Part shown: positions 11,858-24,369 of the stretch, piece after piece | How positions within the stretch are numbered: the stretch's first letter is position 1 | Layout of the letters: each line of letters starts with the position of its first letter | Assembly (NCBI GenBank): GCA_026929865.2 | Contig: CM049403.1 | Span: forward strand, 3,303,501 to 3,367,500 | Direction of reading: 5' to 3' | DNA from: Hyperoplus lanceolatus | Taxonomy: Eukaryota; Chordata; Actinopteri; Uranoscopiformes; Ammodytidae | DNA: 64,000 nucleotides | Notes under the pieces: generated by a model | Told to the model about the DNA's origin: nothing | Seen by the model: only the letters and a program-made list of their open reading frames with translations | The model's database searches: none | Position numbers and translations under genes: made by a program

Positions 11858-13293
11858 GCCTGGAAATCCAGACCCATATCTAGAACGATAGAGGGTCTGG
11901 CCACGATCAATAGTAATTCCCAACTCAAGGGGCGGCTCCTACTTGTGCATTTCAAATGCCACTGCATGCAATTGGATAGCACTACGACCAATCAGAGCGA
12001 TGAACAAGGTGACGTATTAAGCCCCGTTCGTTAAGCGAACAGCGGGTTAACTGTTAAATTAAACTTTTGCCGTGGTCGGTCGGCAAAACAGAACATTCCT
12101 CTTACTTGCTAATGAAAGTAGGCTTAGGCTATTATATATTTTAGCACAATACCATTAACTCTGATTCACAAAGTGTTCAAACTATATGAACAAGTAGCCT
12201 ACTTTTAGTCATCTAACTGACTTGACAATCAGCATTAACTGAATGGATGCGATGTCCGTCAATATGAAAATACTTTATACGTGATACACTATAGCCTACA
12301 GTTGGATCGTTTTTATCAGTTTGTTATTAAATACAGTCATCGCTGTGTCCCTTTGATATGAAATACAGTCAGATTTATAAGTTCAATGACACAAGTGAAA
12401 GTCCCTGCGATCGCTGTGGCATCGCCAGAGATACAAACCCCCACATTTCCTTCCGTAAAGCACCATGCGTAAAACGGACACGAGTCACATCCCTGTTGCG
12501 CATGGAACTGCCACAAGTCATTCATGATGAAAATAATTGCTGTAAACAATCTTCATCTCCTCCGCTGTTTCTATATTTTCTATATCTTTTTTAAATTAGT
12601 ATAGACTATGGTAGTATGTTCGACATGGTTAACACTAGAACCTCCGCACTGTGTTCCACACCGGCGCTGTCAGCTGAGCCCGGGCAGAGTGCGTCGGATC
12701 CTCCGCCTCAAAACATGTAAACGTGCGAAAAAATTAATGAATAATCAATTAGAGCTTACCTTAAAATAAGTGTGCCATGTTTATTGTATTTAGGATTTTA
12801 GCTCATTTGGAAGCTGTTTGGGCCGTCTGTTTATTTATATAGGCTATTGGCGATATTATATCTACTTTCAGTTTTATTACTGACCCACCAACTAACGTGA
12901 TTGGTGTTCTTAAAGATACTTAGATTATAAAACAAGAGGTCCAAAAAACAGATGATGATTCAACAAACTAATTTATGACTTTATATTACACTAGAAACGC
13001 ACGGGTAGATTTGATTAGACAGCATACAGATGCAACTGCGCATGAAATGAGCAGGAAATGGATAATCGAACTCGGAGCAACCGATTTCAGCAGTGTATGA
13101 ACGACGTAAGGAGTGTTTCTCCTAAGACACCGTTCGGGAACCACGACTACAGAGGTAAACAACTTTGGTAAGTCATAACGTAGGAGTCATCGTTGCTCGC
13201 TAAGAGAGGACGTTATCGGGAAACCGGGCCCAGACCAACAGGTGCAGCAAATGTAATTAGCCAGCGCCTAGTGGCAGGTCTGGATTTCCAGGC
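11858..13293. mobile_element. PIF/Harbinger-like non-autonomous element, TAA target duplication
   Basis: GCCTGGAAATCCAGACC at 11858-11874 is the exact inverse of 13277-13293. TAA flanks both sides (11855-11857 and 13294-13296). A 3-bp TWA duplication is the hallmark of PIF/Harbinger insertions. No transposase or Myb-like frame was recognised in its 1.4 kb. It occupies most of the intron between transporter exons 3 and 4. Confidence 0.78.
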
Positions 13294-13468
13294 TAATATA
13301 CTATGCCATTTACAGCAGAAATGATAACATGTAAAATAATTTTGCTCATCATAGTAATGTTTCAGGATAAAAGCAATGGTTCTTAGTATTACATGTTGAG
13401 AGTTCACACGGAGAGCTTTGAGCTTTGTAAAGATAATCTTAACCTGTTTTGATGTATGTTGATGTCAG

Positions 13469-13550
13469 ACAGGTGTGGCAGAGTGCATAGTGATGGATGA
13501 GGTGGGTGCAGAGGAAGAGGAGGATGAGGACAGTGAAACCGCTGAAGCTG
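13469..13550 (+). CDS. Transporter exon 4 (acidic loop)
   Basis: Acceptor gatgtcag, donor gtaagt; 82 nt starting in phase 0 and ending with one spare base. Encodes a soluble loop rich in Glu and Asp (DEVGAEEEEDEDSETAEA in its second half). An AG four bases further in was tested: that frame meets a stop at once, so the upstream AG is used. The acceptor has only a weak pyrimidine tract. An acidic cytosolic or lumenal loop between helices 2 and 3 is plausible; its role is unknown. Confidence 0.75.
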
Positions 13551-13588
13551 GTAAGTAGGCTTTCTAATTAGCATGACTTCAAAATAAA

Positions 13589-13873
13589 CCCTGCGTTCCA
13601 AATCACATACTCTTTCTTTTTATTACACTGAACACTAAAGTACAGAAGAGTTTGAAGGCCACAGGAGAGAGAAAAAAAATCAGATAAGGAAGTTTTTTTT
13701 TCATTATGTCGAGAAATGTCAAGAATAAAGACGAATACTCCAAAATGGTAGTGGAGTTAGTGGGGCATTTATGTATTTTCAGCATACTACAATTGACATG
13801 CCTCTATTGGCACATCCTAAATCTTTTTCTGGCATTCTAAATAGTAGGGAAGTATGGGTATTGGAACGTAGGG
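13589..13873. mobile_element. 285-bp MITE, CCCTGCGTTCCAA family, copy 1
   Basis: Starts CCCTGCGTTCCAA and ends with TTGGAACGTAGGG; flanked by AAA on both sides. Shares its whole length with copies at 16340, 20310 and (inverted) 61291, including the internal cattatgtcgagaaatgt and gttagtggggcatttatg motifs. Confidence 0.85.
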
Positions 13874-14205
13874 AAAGGCTCCTTCTCACTAGGGTTGGGC
13901 GGTATCCATTTTTTTTAACACCTTTAAACCTTTCCCAAATTATAACCCGGGTATACGGTAATACCTTTTGGTATAGGCTTCCTGTTGCTACATTTTATAA
14001 GATTACATTGAACTTATGAACATGACGTTACCGCCGCCAAATACTCATTTTTACTGACAGCACTTGAACACATCACAATCTACGTTCCTAACGAGGGAAA
14101 AGAACGCATGTCATTTACTTGTAAGGTATTTTAAGCTGCTTTCTCAAAAAATAAAGATTCTTTACAGGTATACTATCTTCAAACACAGGTATTGTTGCTG
14201 CTGCT

Positions 14206-15111
<906 letters not shown>

Positions 15112-15143
15112 CGTGCGTGTTTGTATTTGTGTGTGTGTGTGTG

Positions 15144-15720
15144 AGTGCATGCATCAGCATCTCTAGTGTTTTCCATTGATTTCCACAAGTAAACCTAACG
15201 ACAAAGCCATCTGTTTATTTACTACATAAAAAACTATGTGTTTTCTTTAAAGTGATAATTGTCAGTTTTAATCTCTCCTGCACACACCTGTATATGTGTA
15301 CCATCTCCATTACAATCATGCTGTGGCCAAACACTCCCCAGGCTTATTTACACTTTGAGCCGCCCCCTGGGATATCAGACACTATGCAGAAAACCTTTCA
15401 ACCATGGTTATTGGCTGATTAGTGGTGAGGCTTATTTCAGACTCTTTCTGTTATTTGTTATAAATTGCCAAGCTCTCTCTCCCATTACATTTCTGAATGG
15501 GTAGCCACACACGCACACATGCATATCCGCCTATTTTCACAGCTTTGTGCATCGAGGAAACCCATTGCGTCTATCCACTCAGTGGCAATCATAGCTTGAC
15601 CTTGTTTACCGTGAAAGGCTGTCAGTTAATCACAGTCCTTCCCCCCATGCTGCCAGGAATGAAAACCAATGTATGTAGATGTCAATTGAGGATAAGAAAA
15701 TGGTAAAAAAAATTGCTTGA
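15144..15720. other. Unassigned intron sequence
   Basis: Nothing recognised. Confidence 0.45.
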
Positions 15721-15729
15721 GCATCTAGC

Positions 15730-16125
15730 TGTTCGCTGCCTATCTTCTGCGATTTTTAATCGATTCATAATTTGCAAAAATCGATAAAAAAAACAATACA
15801 TAAATATTTTCTATCTACTTGATGGCCGACAGCATTTCAAAGCCAAATGACTTGCCTTAAAATCACATGCATTACAAGCTTCACATTAAAATAGACTTAA
15901 TTAAAACTGGATAAGACGTTAATTTGCTTCCATGCCATAATTTGGCACACCGCCCCTTAGCACACAGTGGACTGGAGTAGGTCCTGAAATCCTCCTTTGA
16001 ACTGAATCCAGAAATCCATTGAATTGACAATCGATTTGAACCAAGAATTGATTTTGAATCGAAATCGTGACCCCATGAATCGGAATCAAATCGTGGGTTT
16101 CCAAAAGATCCACAGCCCTAGCCGG
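15730..16125. mobile_element. Probable hAT-like MITE, degenerate
   Basis: AT-rich with scattered ATCGATT/GAATCGA motifs in both orientations and a right end reading agatccacagccctag, the terminal style of other hAT MITEs in this window (…cagccctag). The left end is not resolved and no target duplication is seen. Confidence 0.4.
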
Positions 16126-16339
16126 TATGGAGAGGGTCAGTCACAAAGGAGATAATTGATCCACCCTTTAGTCAATCAGGACATGGGAAAGCAAGGCAGA
16201 ACAACTGTACTCTACTTCAGTCACTTAATAAGGATGCAAGTGACGGACCTTGTTGAATCCTATGATGGAGTCAATGGTTTATTCACATATAAATGAATAA
16301 AGAGACACTGAAGAGAAATTCACATCATCTCCAAACACA

Positions 16340-16622
16340 CCCTGCGTTCCAAATCACATACTTTTTCTTTTTACTATACTACATACGTTAGTACAGAAGA
16401 GTTTTAGTGCCACATGAGAGAAGAAAAAAATCAGATAAGGAAGATTTTTTTTTCATTATGTCGGGAAATGTCAAGAATTAAAATGAATACTGCAAAATTC
16501 TATTGGTTAGTGGGGCATTTATGTATTTTCAGTAACTACTATTGACGTGCATGTATTGGGATATCCTAAATCTTTTTCTTGCATAATAAATAGTAGGGAA
16601 GTATGGGGATTGGAACGCAGGG
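16340..16622. mobile_element. 285-bp MITE, CCCTGCGTTCCAA family, copy 2
   Basis: Perfect terminal 13-mers (CCCTGCGTTCCAA / TTGGAACGCAGGG) with ACA on both flanks. Collinear with copy 1, diverged by substitutions. Confidence 0.87.
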
Positions 16623-16849
16623 ACAATGTTGCAGGGCTTTGTCTGAGGATACCTGCTGCTTATTGGAGTGACAGCATAATTGGCATGTGTTTTTCTTTGG
16701 TAGTTCTTTACTTTACTTTTCCAGTTTGCTGAAGTGTAGCCGACAAGGAAATTAAGCAATTTATACTGACAGCTTCACCATGGCCTTAAACTGTGATTTA
16801 AGAAACATTACAGTTATCATGGAAATACACATCACGATAGATTGCTGTA

Positions 16850-16850
<1 letters not shown>

Positions 16851-16925
<75 letters not shown>
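16851..16925. repeat. (TA)n tract
   Basis: About 75 bp of alternating TA, 40 bp upstream of a (TG)n tract and 90 bp upstream of transporter exon 5. Confidence 0.96.
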
Positions 16926-16928
<3 letters not shown>

Positions 16929-16966
16929 TTAGCACAGCCCTTCGGGTCATCTCTAATCCATAATGG

Positions 16967-17010
16967 GTGTGTGTGTGTGTGTGTGTGTGTGCGTGTGTGT
17001 GTGTGTGTGT
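16967..17010 (+). repeat. (TG)n tract at the exon 5 acceptor
   Basis: About 44 bp of TG (one GC interruption) end immediately before ctttcag, the 3' splice site of transporter exon 5. (UG)n in pre-mRNA is a known TDP-43/CELF-type binding sequence; an effect on this exon is inference. Confidence 0.95.
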
Positions 17011-17017
17011 CTTTCAG

Positions 17018-17156
17018 ATACAGGTTTACTACAGCCAGAGGCAGTAGCTTTGCACAGTCAAGCTGAGAGCCTTGAGCCCAACCTTCATCTGCTGGGCCTC
17101 CTCTTCCTTTCCCGACCTATGAGCCACGCCTTCAACTGCATCCTGCTCTTCCAGTT
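17018..17156 (+). CDS. Transporter exon 5 (loop and start of helix 3)
   Basis: 139 nt; acceptor ctttcag, donor gtaagt. The first two bases complete the Asp codon of exon 4; the last two (tt) are completed by the first base of exon 6 to give Phe. Encodes a loop (TGLLQPEAVALHSQAESLEP) then LHLLGLLFLSRPMSHAFNC and the start of a hydrophobic helix. A (TG)n tract of about 44 bp lies immediately before the ctttcag acceptor. Confidence 0.87.
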
Positions 17157-17270
17157 GTAAGTTACCATGGTGACGAGCCCATACAGTACATTGGCAGGGT
17201 CTTAACATGGCACAATTAACTGTTGTACAATACATATCACTGGAGTGTAGGAGAGAGGGTGTGGGTGGAT

Positions 17271-18665
17271 CAGGGCCGTCGTATAGGGGGTAAAGGTTAT
17301 GATGATTATAAGGGCCCACAGCCAGCTAGGGCCCACACAGCCCCCAGTAGAATCTACGACAAAATGATTATGCATACAGTGAACTAATATATAATCATAC
17401 GAATGAGTCCAAATTAAAACAAAGCCACAAGTCATACCATATTCTAATTTTAATAATGTCAATAACCCCCTTGGCCCCTTCTTAAAAAATGGTTTGGTCC
17501 ACCCCGCGGTTCGTTCTTCCTCATTGGAATTAAGTGAGCGCGAGCGAACTCCAGCAGGGCGAGGATGCCCCCAAAAAAGCAGAAGTTCGCAGACCAGATA
17601 AGAGTTGAGAAGGAGGCCAGGAGTATAAGCAGCAGAGCAGGGGCCCAGGACATCAAAAACTTTTTTCCTAAGAATGGTGAGAGTAAAACTACAGAGGGAG
17701 GCTGAAACAATTAGCCTGCTACTTGTTCATTCATAACATTACCTTTGACGGGGTGCAGGCTGAATCCTACGTTAGCTGTCATTTGGCCGCGCTACACTCT
17801 GATCAAGTCGCCAGTTCATAAAAAAAAAAAGTCGCCAGTTCATTGTAGAGCAACTTTTCCTACAGTGACTATTTGTTGAAAACATATTACTGTCTGACAG
17901 TGCTCCAGTAGCCTATGCGCCCATTCAGAGGCTGCATTGAATTGTATTATGACGCATTCAACTTCTACTCGGTAATTATGAGCATCTGACGATGGTCAGT
18001 TACGTTCAGGGCCGTCGGACTGCGGACAGGCTTGGGGGGCCCAAGGCAGAGGGGGGCTGCACCCAAAAAAAATAAAAACGTATTTTTACTTTTATTTTTT
18101 ACTGGCTCAATATAGGCCCCTGATCTTTGAAGGCCCAGAACATTTTTATTAGGGAAGAAAAAAAAACGGATATCAGGGGCCTTTCATTCGTCAGTACATT
18201 TTTGTTATTTTTTAAATAACATTGTTCAGGACTACGAAGATCACCGGCCTATATTCGGCCATTAAAAAATACAAACGAAAGGAAAAAATTCCTGAAGCTG
18301 ACTGGATTTTTTAAACATGTACATTTCTTCTTTCTGCTTTTTGGTCATTCTGTGTCTATTAATTATTCTAGAAAATAGTACTAAATAGCTTACATAGGAA
18401 ACAGTTAATTTAGCCTTAGTTTTCTTCTCAAAGTGCACCAGATTGATGAATTTTACTTTAGCATTTAAAAAAAAATCTTCTGGGGGAGCATTCCCCCGGA
18501 CCCCCCTACAAGGTCCAGGGTCCACGACACAGTCTCCCAAATTCACTCATAAGTTTTGGACTATAGACAAACATAGCTTTTACATGTTTGTATTGTAAGA
18601 CCGCCTCTCAGAGGGCCCATCAGGACTTCCTGTATAGGGGCCCAGAATGTGGTGCAACGCCCCTG
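17271..18665 (+). mobile_element. hAT element with perfect 8-bp target duplication (GGGTGGAT)
   Basis: GGGTGGAT at 17263-17270 is repeated at 18666-18673. Ends are CAGGGCCGT and ACGCCCCTG. It is an opposite-orientation relative of 8691-10277. It retains a short reading frame at 17565-17705. Confidence 0.87.
17565..17705 (+). CDS. 46-aa frame inside a hAT element, likely transposase N-terminal remnant
   Basis: ATG to TGA, 46 residues, beginning MPPKKQKFADQIRVEKEARS and containing DIKNFFPK. A basic start followed by an acidic stretch and an (I)xxFF motif resembles the N-terminal leader of hAT-type transposases with TTF/ZMYM-like domains, where a similar motif precedes the zinc finger (family knowledge, from memory). 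No zinc-finger cysteines follow before the stop. The element is internally deleted and the product is unlikely to function. Confidence 0.4.
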   Translation: MPPKKQKFADQIRVEKEARSISSRAGAQDIKNFFPKNGESKTTEGG

Positions 18666-18673
18666 GGGTGGAT

Positions 18674-19061
18674 GTGTTTTTTTCCCATCAATTCAGTTCA
18701 GTATGTTAAGGTGCTGTGAGCTGTTATCACAAAGAAGCAGCTCCCATTTCAGATGTGCATTTAGCCATTTTTGTGTGTTAAATTGTCTCCCAAGTCCTTG
18801 ACAATACATTTCATCCTTTTTCTTCCATCGTGTTCAGTTAATCTCAGTCAAGAATCAATCAATATTCAAAAAATTATTTCTGGTCCTTTTGAAGGTGAGT
18901 GTTTAGAACTGAAGAGGTCATTCAGGGAACAGATCAGTTCCAATACAGAGGGCCAGCCGTCCTTATAAAGTGTATAATGCTTGGATGAAGATGAGATGAA
19001 TCGTCTACCTTTAAAAAAAAAACCTGTCTAAAGTATGGTTCATATCAAACCTGGGCCTATT

Positions 19062-19066
<5 letters not shown>
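18674..19066. other. Unassigned intron sequence
   Basis: Nothing recognised. Confidence 0.45.

Positions 19067-19149
<83 letters not shown>
19067..19149. repeat. (TA)n tract
   Basis: About 83 bp of alternating TA. Confidence 0.96.
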
Positions 19150-19152
<3 letters not shown>

Positions 19153-20309
19153 GTGTATTGGAACCTATTTGTTATTTATGATTAGATGTCTGCCACCAAG
19201 CAACAAGCTCTTAATGACTCGTTTTGTTAGAACTATGAGTTTCTCATTGTTATGAGACAAGTCATTCTCATGAGCTTATGGCTGAGATGATAATAATAAT
19301 AAGAGATGCTTCTTTTAATTATACGATACTCAGTCCTAATTATGAATCAATCAAATGTTTATGATATATTCTCATTTCTTACATATATTTTCGTATTTTC
19401 ATATATGTCTTAATGATAAAGAAGTACAATCAAGACAAAATAGCTTTTTATATTTCTTAAAAGTGATATTTAAAAAAAAGGCTTCCAGGACTTGTTTTAG
19501 CAGCTGTTACGGCCGCAACAATTAAAGAAACAACACCAAAACCGTGATCAAAGCTTAAACAATAATGTGTATTTATTAAAGCAATCCCAAAACACACATT
19601 TACTGGATGGCTGTAAAACAAAAGAAAGAGTGGAGGAAGCCTGGAGCAGCCACATTTGGACTGCTTGGTCCAGAACTTCCTCCTCCTAAACTATACCCCA
19701 ACCCCTCTAACTATAACAAAACTACAGATAATCTAACTAACATTAAAACATAATTCTTTTGAATAGAAAAGCGGGATTTGAAACCTTTATTTCTTTTTTA
19801 CTATATATTTATGTCCAAAGTTTTTCCGGAACAGATTCTGGAGACAGCCTTTTTTCATTTTATGAATCAAAAAATACTATGTGCACATCTTAAAAATGCA
19901 TTCAGGCTATTTTCTAAGAACAAAATGTATTATAAATCAGGCAATTAACAACATATGAACAAATCCCTCTGTAATAATCTTCAGAATAGTGCTAAGAATG
20001 ATTATGGAAAGTTTAGTTGATGTCGGTGCTCTGGAAGTTGATAATTTTGTTTCAGAGTATAGAAAACGATTGTCGAGATAATGGCCGTTAAAGATGATCG
20101 TATAGTACAAATATTCAGACAACGTTTTAACGTTTTGTTAAATAAACACCTAAATGTACATTTTGGACCTTTTGATTTAGACTAGTATATAAAAAAATCT
20201 CTAAATTGACCAGTGCATGATAAAACAATGTTTATTTGCCTACAATGTCTCACCTCTAAGAAACTCAACCCATATTCCTTGCTAACAGATAATCATCAAT
20301 TAAAATGAT
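19150..20309. other. Unassigned intron sequence with a dispersed repeat at about 20140-20260
   Basis: About 20140-20260 (aataaacacctaaatgtaca, then attgaccagtgcatga) matches 47590-47720 with substitutions, so an unnamed repeat of at least 120 bp occurs twice in the same orientation. The remainder is AT-rich and unrecognised. Confidence 0.5.
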
Positions 20310-20597
20310 CCCTGCGTTCCAAACCACATATGCTTTCTTTTTACTACACTACATACTAAAGTACAGAAGAGTTTTAGGGCCACAGACAGGAGAGAAAAAA
20401 AAATCAGATAAGGAAGTTTTTTGTCCATTATGTCGAGAAATGTGAAGAATAAAGACGAATACTCAAAAATGCTATTGGAGTTAGTGGGGCATTTATGTAT
20501 TTTCAGCATACTACAATTGACGTGCATGCATTGGGACATCCTAAAACCTTTTCTGGCATACTAAATAATAGGGAAGTATGGGGATTGGAACGCAGGG
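20310..20597. mobile_element. 285-bp MITE, CCCTGCGTTCCAA family, copy 3
   Basis: Ends CCCTGCGTTCCAA and TTGGAACGCAGGG. Flanks are GAT and TAT (one mismatch), consistent with a decayed 3-bp target duplication. Confidence 0.86.
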
Positions 20598-20849
20598 TAT
20601 GGCTTCAGTTAGGCTTAGGACCAACCCTCGACATGTACTTTTCTGCCATATACAGCATTGGTGGTTTGTTTGTATGTTATACTTGCAGTGTGCATTGTGT
20701 GTGTCCTTACGAGCACAGAGGAGGGACACATTTTTTTTTTGCACCTTCCCTGGTGGAGGTCTTGTTATCAGTGTGCGGGCAGCTCTGTAACACCTGGCCA
20801 ATCGATAGCTCCCTCATTGTGTTCAAAGAGGCTTAGTGGTCGATCAATG

Positions 20850-20851
<2 letters not shown>

Positions 20852-20886
<35 letters not shown>
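20852..20886. repeat. (CA)n microsatellite
   Basis: About 35 bp of CA repeats. Confidence 0.95.
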
Positions 20887-20888
<2 letters not shown>

Positions 20889-21433
20889 CACAAAGCATGA
20901 CCTGCATCTTTTACCCTTGGCGCCCCCTTGGTCTTTATGCACTGCCCTACATGGTGGGGCTGTTGTACAACACACAGAATGACACACTCTATAGGCAGTT
21001 CCACAGAGACGTGCACACACACGTTGTATCCACCTTTACAAAAAACTTCAAGATATTGTTTTTCCTGACAAAACAATACTATAACTGAATCCATGTATTT
21101 GTGTTGAAATGCTTTAGAATATACCCAATATATGTTTGTACAGTTTAGAAAATTGGGCTTTGGAGGATGAAAGCATGAAACTATTATGCCTGATCCTGCA
21201 TGACTGAGCCAGAGGTACATACACACACCCACACATGGAGATGAGTGGCAAATTAAATGAGTTATAGCCGAACATAGCAAAAGATACACTCCTAGAGGAA
21301 CAAAGGCAAAATGTAAAAAATTATTTATTATTTCCTGTAATGTTCATGTACAATTTGTTTTACAAGGGGACATTTTCTTCTCATCAGAATCGGCAAGCTG
21401 CTCACACTATTTTTCTATGTAATTTAATTCAAA

Positions 21434-22010
21434 AAATGAAAGTTCCACATATTCTAGATTTATTAGAAATAAAGTGATATATTTCAGACGTTTAACTTTT
21501 CAGGATTCCGGCTTACAGCTCATGAAAATCAAAAATCCAGCATCTCAAAATATTAGAATATTAAGTACTGTATGTTTAATAAGTATTTTCGTTCATCTAC
21601 TATATACTTGGTCTGGGTTCTTATTTTGCATGAATTATTGCATTAATGCAGCATTGCATGGAGATGATCAGTCTGTGGCACTGCTGATGTGTTATGAAGC
21701 CCAGGTTGCTTTGATAGTGGCCTTCGTCTGTATTGTTGAGTCTGGTGTGTCTCATCTTCCTCTTGACAATACACCATAGATTCTCTATGGGGTTCAGGTC
21801 AGGAGATTTGTATGGCCATTCAAGCACAGTGATACCATGGTCAGCTTATCAGTTACTTGTGGTTTTGGCACTGTGGACAGGGGTCATGTCTTACTGGAAA
21901 AGAAAATTGTCATCATCATAAAGCCTGTCAACAGACAGAAGCATGAAGTGCTCTAAAATCTCTTGGTAGACCGCTACCTGTGCCTTGTGTTATCAAGGCC
22001 AAAGTCATTT
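21434..22010 (-). pseudogene. Tc1-like transposase pseudogene (C-terminal half) and 3' region
   Basis: On the minus strand, 21827 down to 21621 encodes LEWPYKSPDLNPIENLW followed by a KRKMR segment and a QQCHRLI…INAIIHAK tail: the third catalytic acid region of Tc1-type DDE transposases. Upstream in the same direction (about 22010-21830) a broken frame reads ILEHFMLLSVDRLYDDDNFL, then a stop, DMTPVHSAK, a second stop, and LADHGITV, the segment holding the second catalytic Asp. Stops and likely indels make it non-functional. Flanking motifs (ttccacatattctagattta, aaaatccagcatctcaaaat) are non-coding parts of the same element; the other end is missing. Confidence 0.82.
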
Positions 22011-22454
22011 CAGCCCTCTACCAGAGTATTTTTGAGATTTAAACATTGGAAGGAGTGTTTGTAAAATAACACTTAAACACTTGGAGAAACTGCAAATGGA
22101 TTTTGCACTCTCAACAGCCAAGTGTTGAGAGATTACACAGGCTTAAAGTCAGAAGGAACACAACAGATGTGAAACTACACAAACCTGTCATTCACTTAGT
22201 TTTGAAGCCTACAATAAAAACACTGTTCAAGCAGCATCCTGATCCTCTTTTAACACACACCAATTTGCAAAACAGATGTCTGGCTTGATGTGAGTGTGAT
22301 GCTCAAAGTACTGAATGTATGAACTGTACAACCAAAACATTTGCTTTGAGTAGAACCCCCCCCCCCCTCCCCACCCCAAATAAAACAATTGTTATGAGCA
22401 AATATCAAATAAAAACGTTGCTGAAGATCAAGGCACTGCATTGCAAAATATATA

Positions 22455-22690
22455 TACAGCTCTGGAAAAAATTAAGAGACCACTCCAAATATTCAGTGTC
22501 TCTCGTTTTACTCTTTAGAGGCATATGTTTGAGTAAAATGAACATTTTGATTTCATAATATAAACTACTGACAACATTTTACCAAATTCACAATGAAAAT
22601 ATTTTCATTTAGAGAAGTTTCAATAAGTAATGTAGAGTACAGATTTAAGAAAAAATCAAGACTGGTCTCTTAATTTTTTCCGGGGCTGTA
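22455..22690. mobile_element. Tc1/mariner-type MITE with TA target duplication
   Basis: Starts TACAGCTCTGGAAAAAATTA and ends with the near inverse (TAATTTTTTCCGGGGCTGTA); inner motif aagagaccact is inverted as agactggtctctt. The element begins and ends with TA, the target site of this superfamily. About 236 bp, no coding. Confidence 0.88.
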
Positions 22691-22831
22691 TTTGTAGGTG
22701 CTCAAAGCCTCAATATGACAAGGCATCATTCTAATGATAAATACACTATACAGGAGTGCTTACCATGATAGTGTGACAGTGGATGGTGACCAATCAAGGA
22801 CTAATATCTTTTTTCTTTCTCCTCTCTGCAG

Positions 22832-22897
22832 TATTTCTATTGGCATTAGTTACGTCTTAGCTGGCAGTGAGGCATACGCTGCTCTTCTCAATGTCAG
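22832..22897 (+). CDS. Transporter exon 6 (helix 3, SIGISYVLAGSEAYAALL)
   Basis: 66 nt between a strong acceptor (tttctcctctctgcag) and donor gtaagt. Begins in phase 2, ends with two spare bases. Encodes ISIGISYVLAGSEAYAALLN then V, continuing the helix of exon 5. The tyrosine-rich, small-residue segment is consistent with helix 3 of an AAAP transporter (inference). Confidence 0.86.
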
Positions 22898-23968
22898 GTA
22901 AGTTGACCATACGCACAAAATCAATAAAAAATAAAAGAAATAAGCTTGCCCAAAAATGAGACATATATTGCTGCAATTTAACCATAATTTTTACTTTGAC
23001 TTATTATCTTGAATAAGTAGCTGTTAAGTTACACGGGTCGGACTTCATTCGTATTGACGCGATATGAATTCAAGTGTGACTGGGACATTCTAAGATTAAG
23101 GATTGATGCTTCTTTTTACCTCACAAAATATATTTTGACCAGAGAACACATTCATCAGACCAGGCAAAGGTTCCAATCTGGCCTTTTTTCCCAGTGAACA
23201 ATGACATTAACATTAATGAGACCTTAAAATGAGAAGCCAGCGTTCACCTGAATAGAAGAGATGCATTAGCCTAGGAGCATAGAGTATCCTGCTATTGTAT
23301 CAGCCATGCAACCTGCTCTAAAACTAATTGGAATTCCTATGGGTTTTTTTAGAGAGGCTTTCTCTACCTGTTAAAGGAATACTTCTCCCATATGGAACCA
23401 GCCTTCTATCACTATAAAGTCGCTATTATAATATAATGAATGAGCTTTTTCTTCTCTCAGTCTTCCCTCAGCCTTTTCTTAGCCCAGCTATCCTGTTAAT
23501 CCTAACCCTACATGTTACCATGTGTGATGTCACACTAGTAAAATGTAGGGTTAGACAGTGAGACCATAAAACACTCTTTCTGCCTTTTTTCAGGCTGGGA
23601 TGAACCGATTTCTAAAATGTTTGCACATTTATACTACATGATCTCAGAGTTCAGGACACCGTCATATTTCCACAGGTGAAGTCGGTCTTTAACATTGTAT
23701 ATTAATGTTCCTAAAACTCAGACTGTACTGGATACTGATTACAACATTAGAGCCAAGGTGGACATGGATCTAAGATTATTTCATCATGCATATACATTTT
23801 CTTTAAATATATCAATTAAAGGAAATAAGATTAAGAAATTGCAGAATCACTAAAACATTAAACTCTCGTTGGATACAGTACATTACTAACAGGAACGCTT
23901 TTTTTAAGTTACATACTGGATGAATACAGGCTATAACCTTTTCTTTTTCTTTTTTTTAACCTGCCTTG

Positions 23969-24000
<32 letters not shown>

Positions 24001-24300
24001 GGAGTGGGAGAAGGTGGTTTCCAGATTTTTTTCTTATTATCATTAGTCATTACTTTTAGTTTGAGTCAAAGGTTGAAGTGTTTTTTTTAAATTAATCCAC
24101 TTAATATACAAATGCAATGTGGTGACGGGGCTTAGATTGTCCCCTGTGTAAAGCATGAGTCACTTTCACTCTTGAGTTTTGTTTTTCCTCCTACATATAA
24201 ATCATTGAAATTCTTCGTAGGGTCAGTGGCTTGACGCTGCCCACTAGAGAGGGAGGCTCTAAAAGCCTTGCATGAACTTACAACACTCTGTTTAATTAGA

Positions 24301-24369
<69 letters not shown>

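Noticed and set aside
13875..13980. Element starting tagggttgggcggtatcc
   Set aside because: It looks like the 5' end of a hAT-type MITE, but no inverse right end was found nearby, so the extent cannot be supported.
20768..21289. 173-codon minus-strand frame, the longest in the window
   Set aside because: It runs through a (CA)n tract and non-coding flanks, shows no recognisable domain and overlaps sequence with no splice or promoter context.
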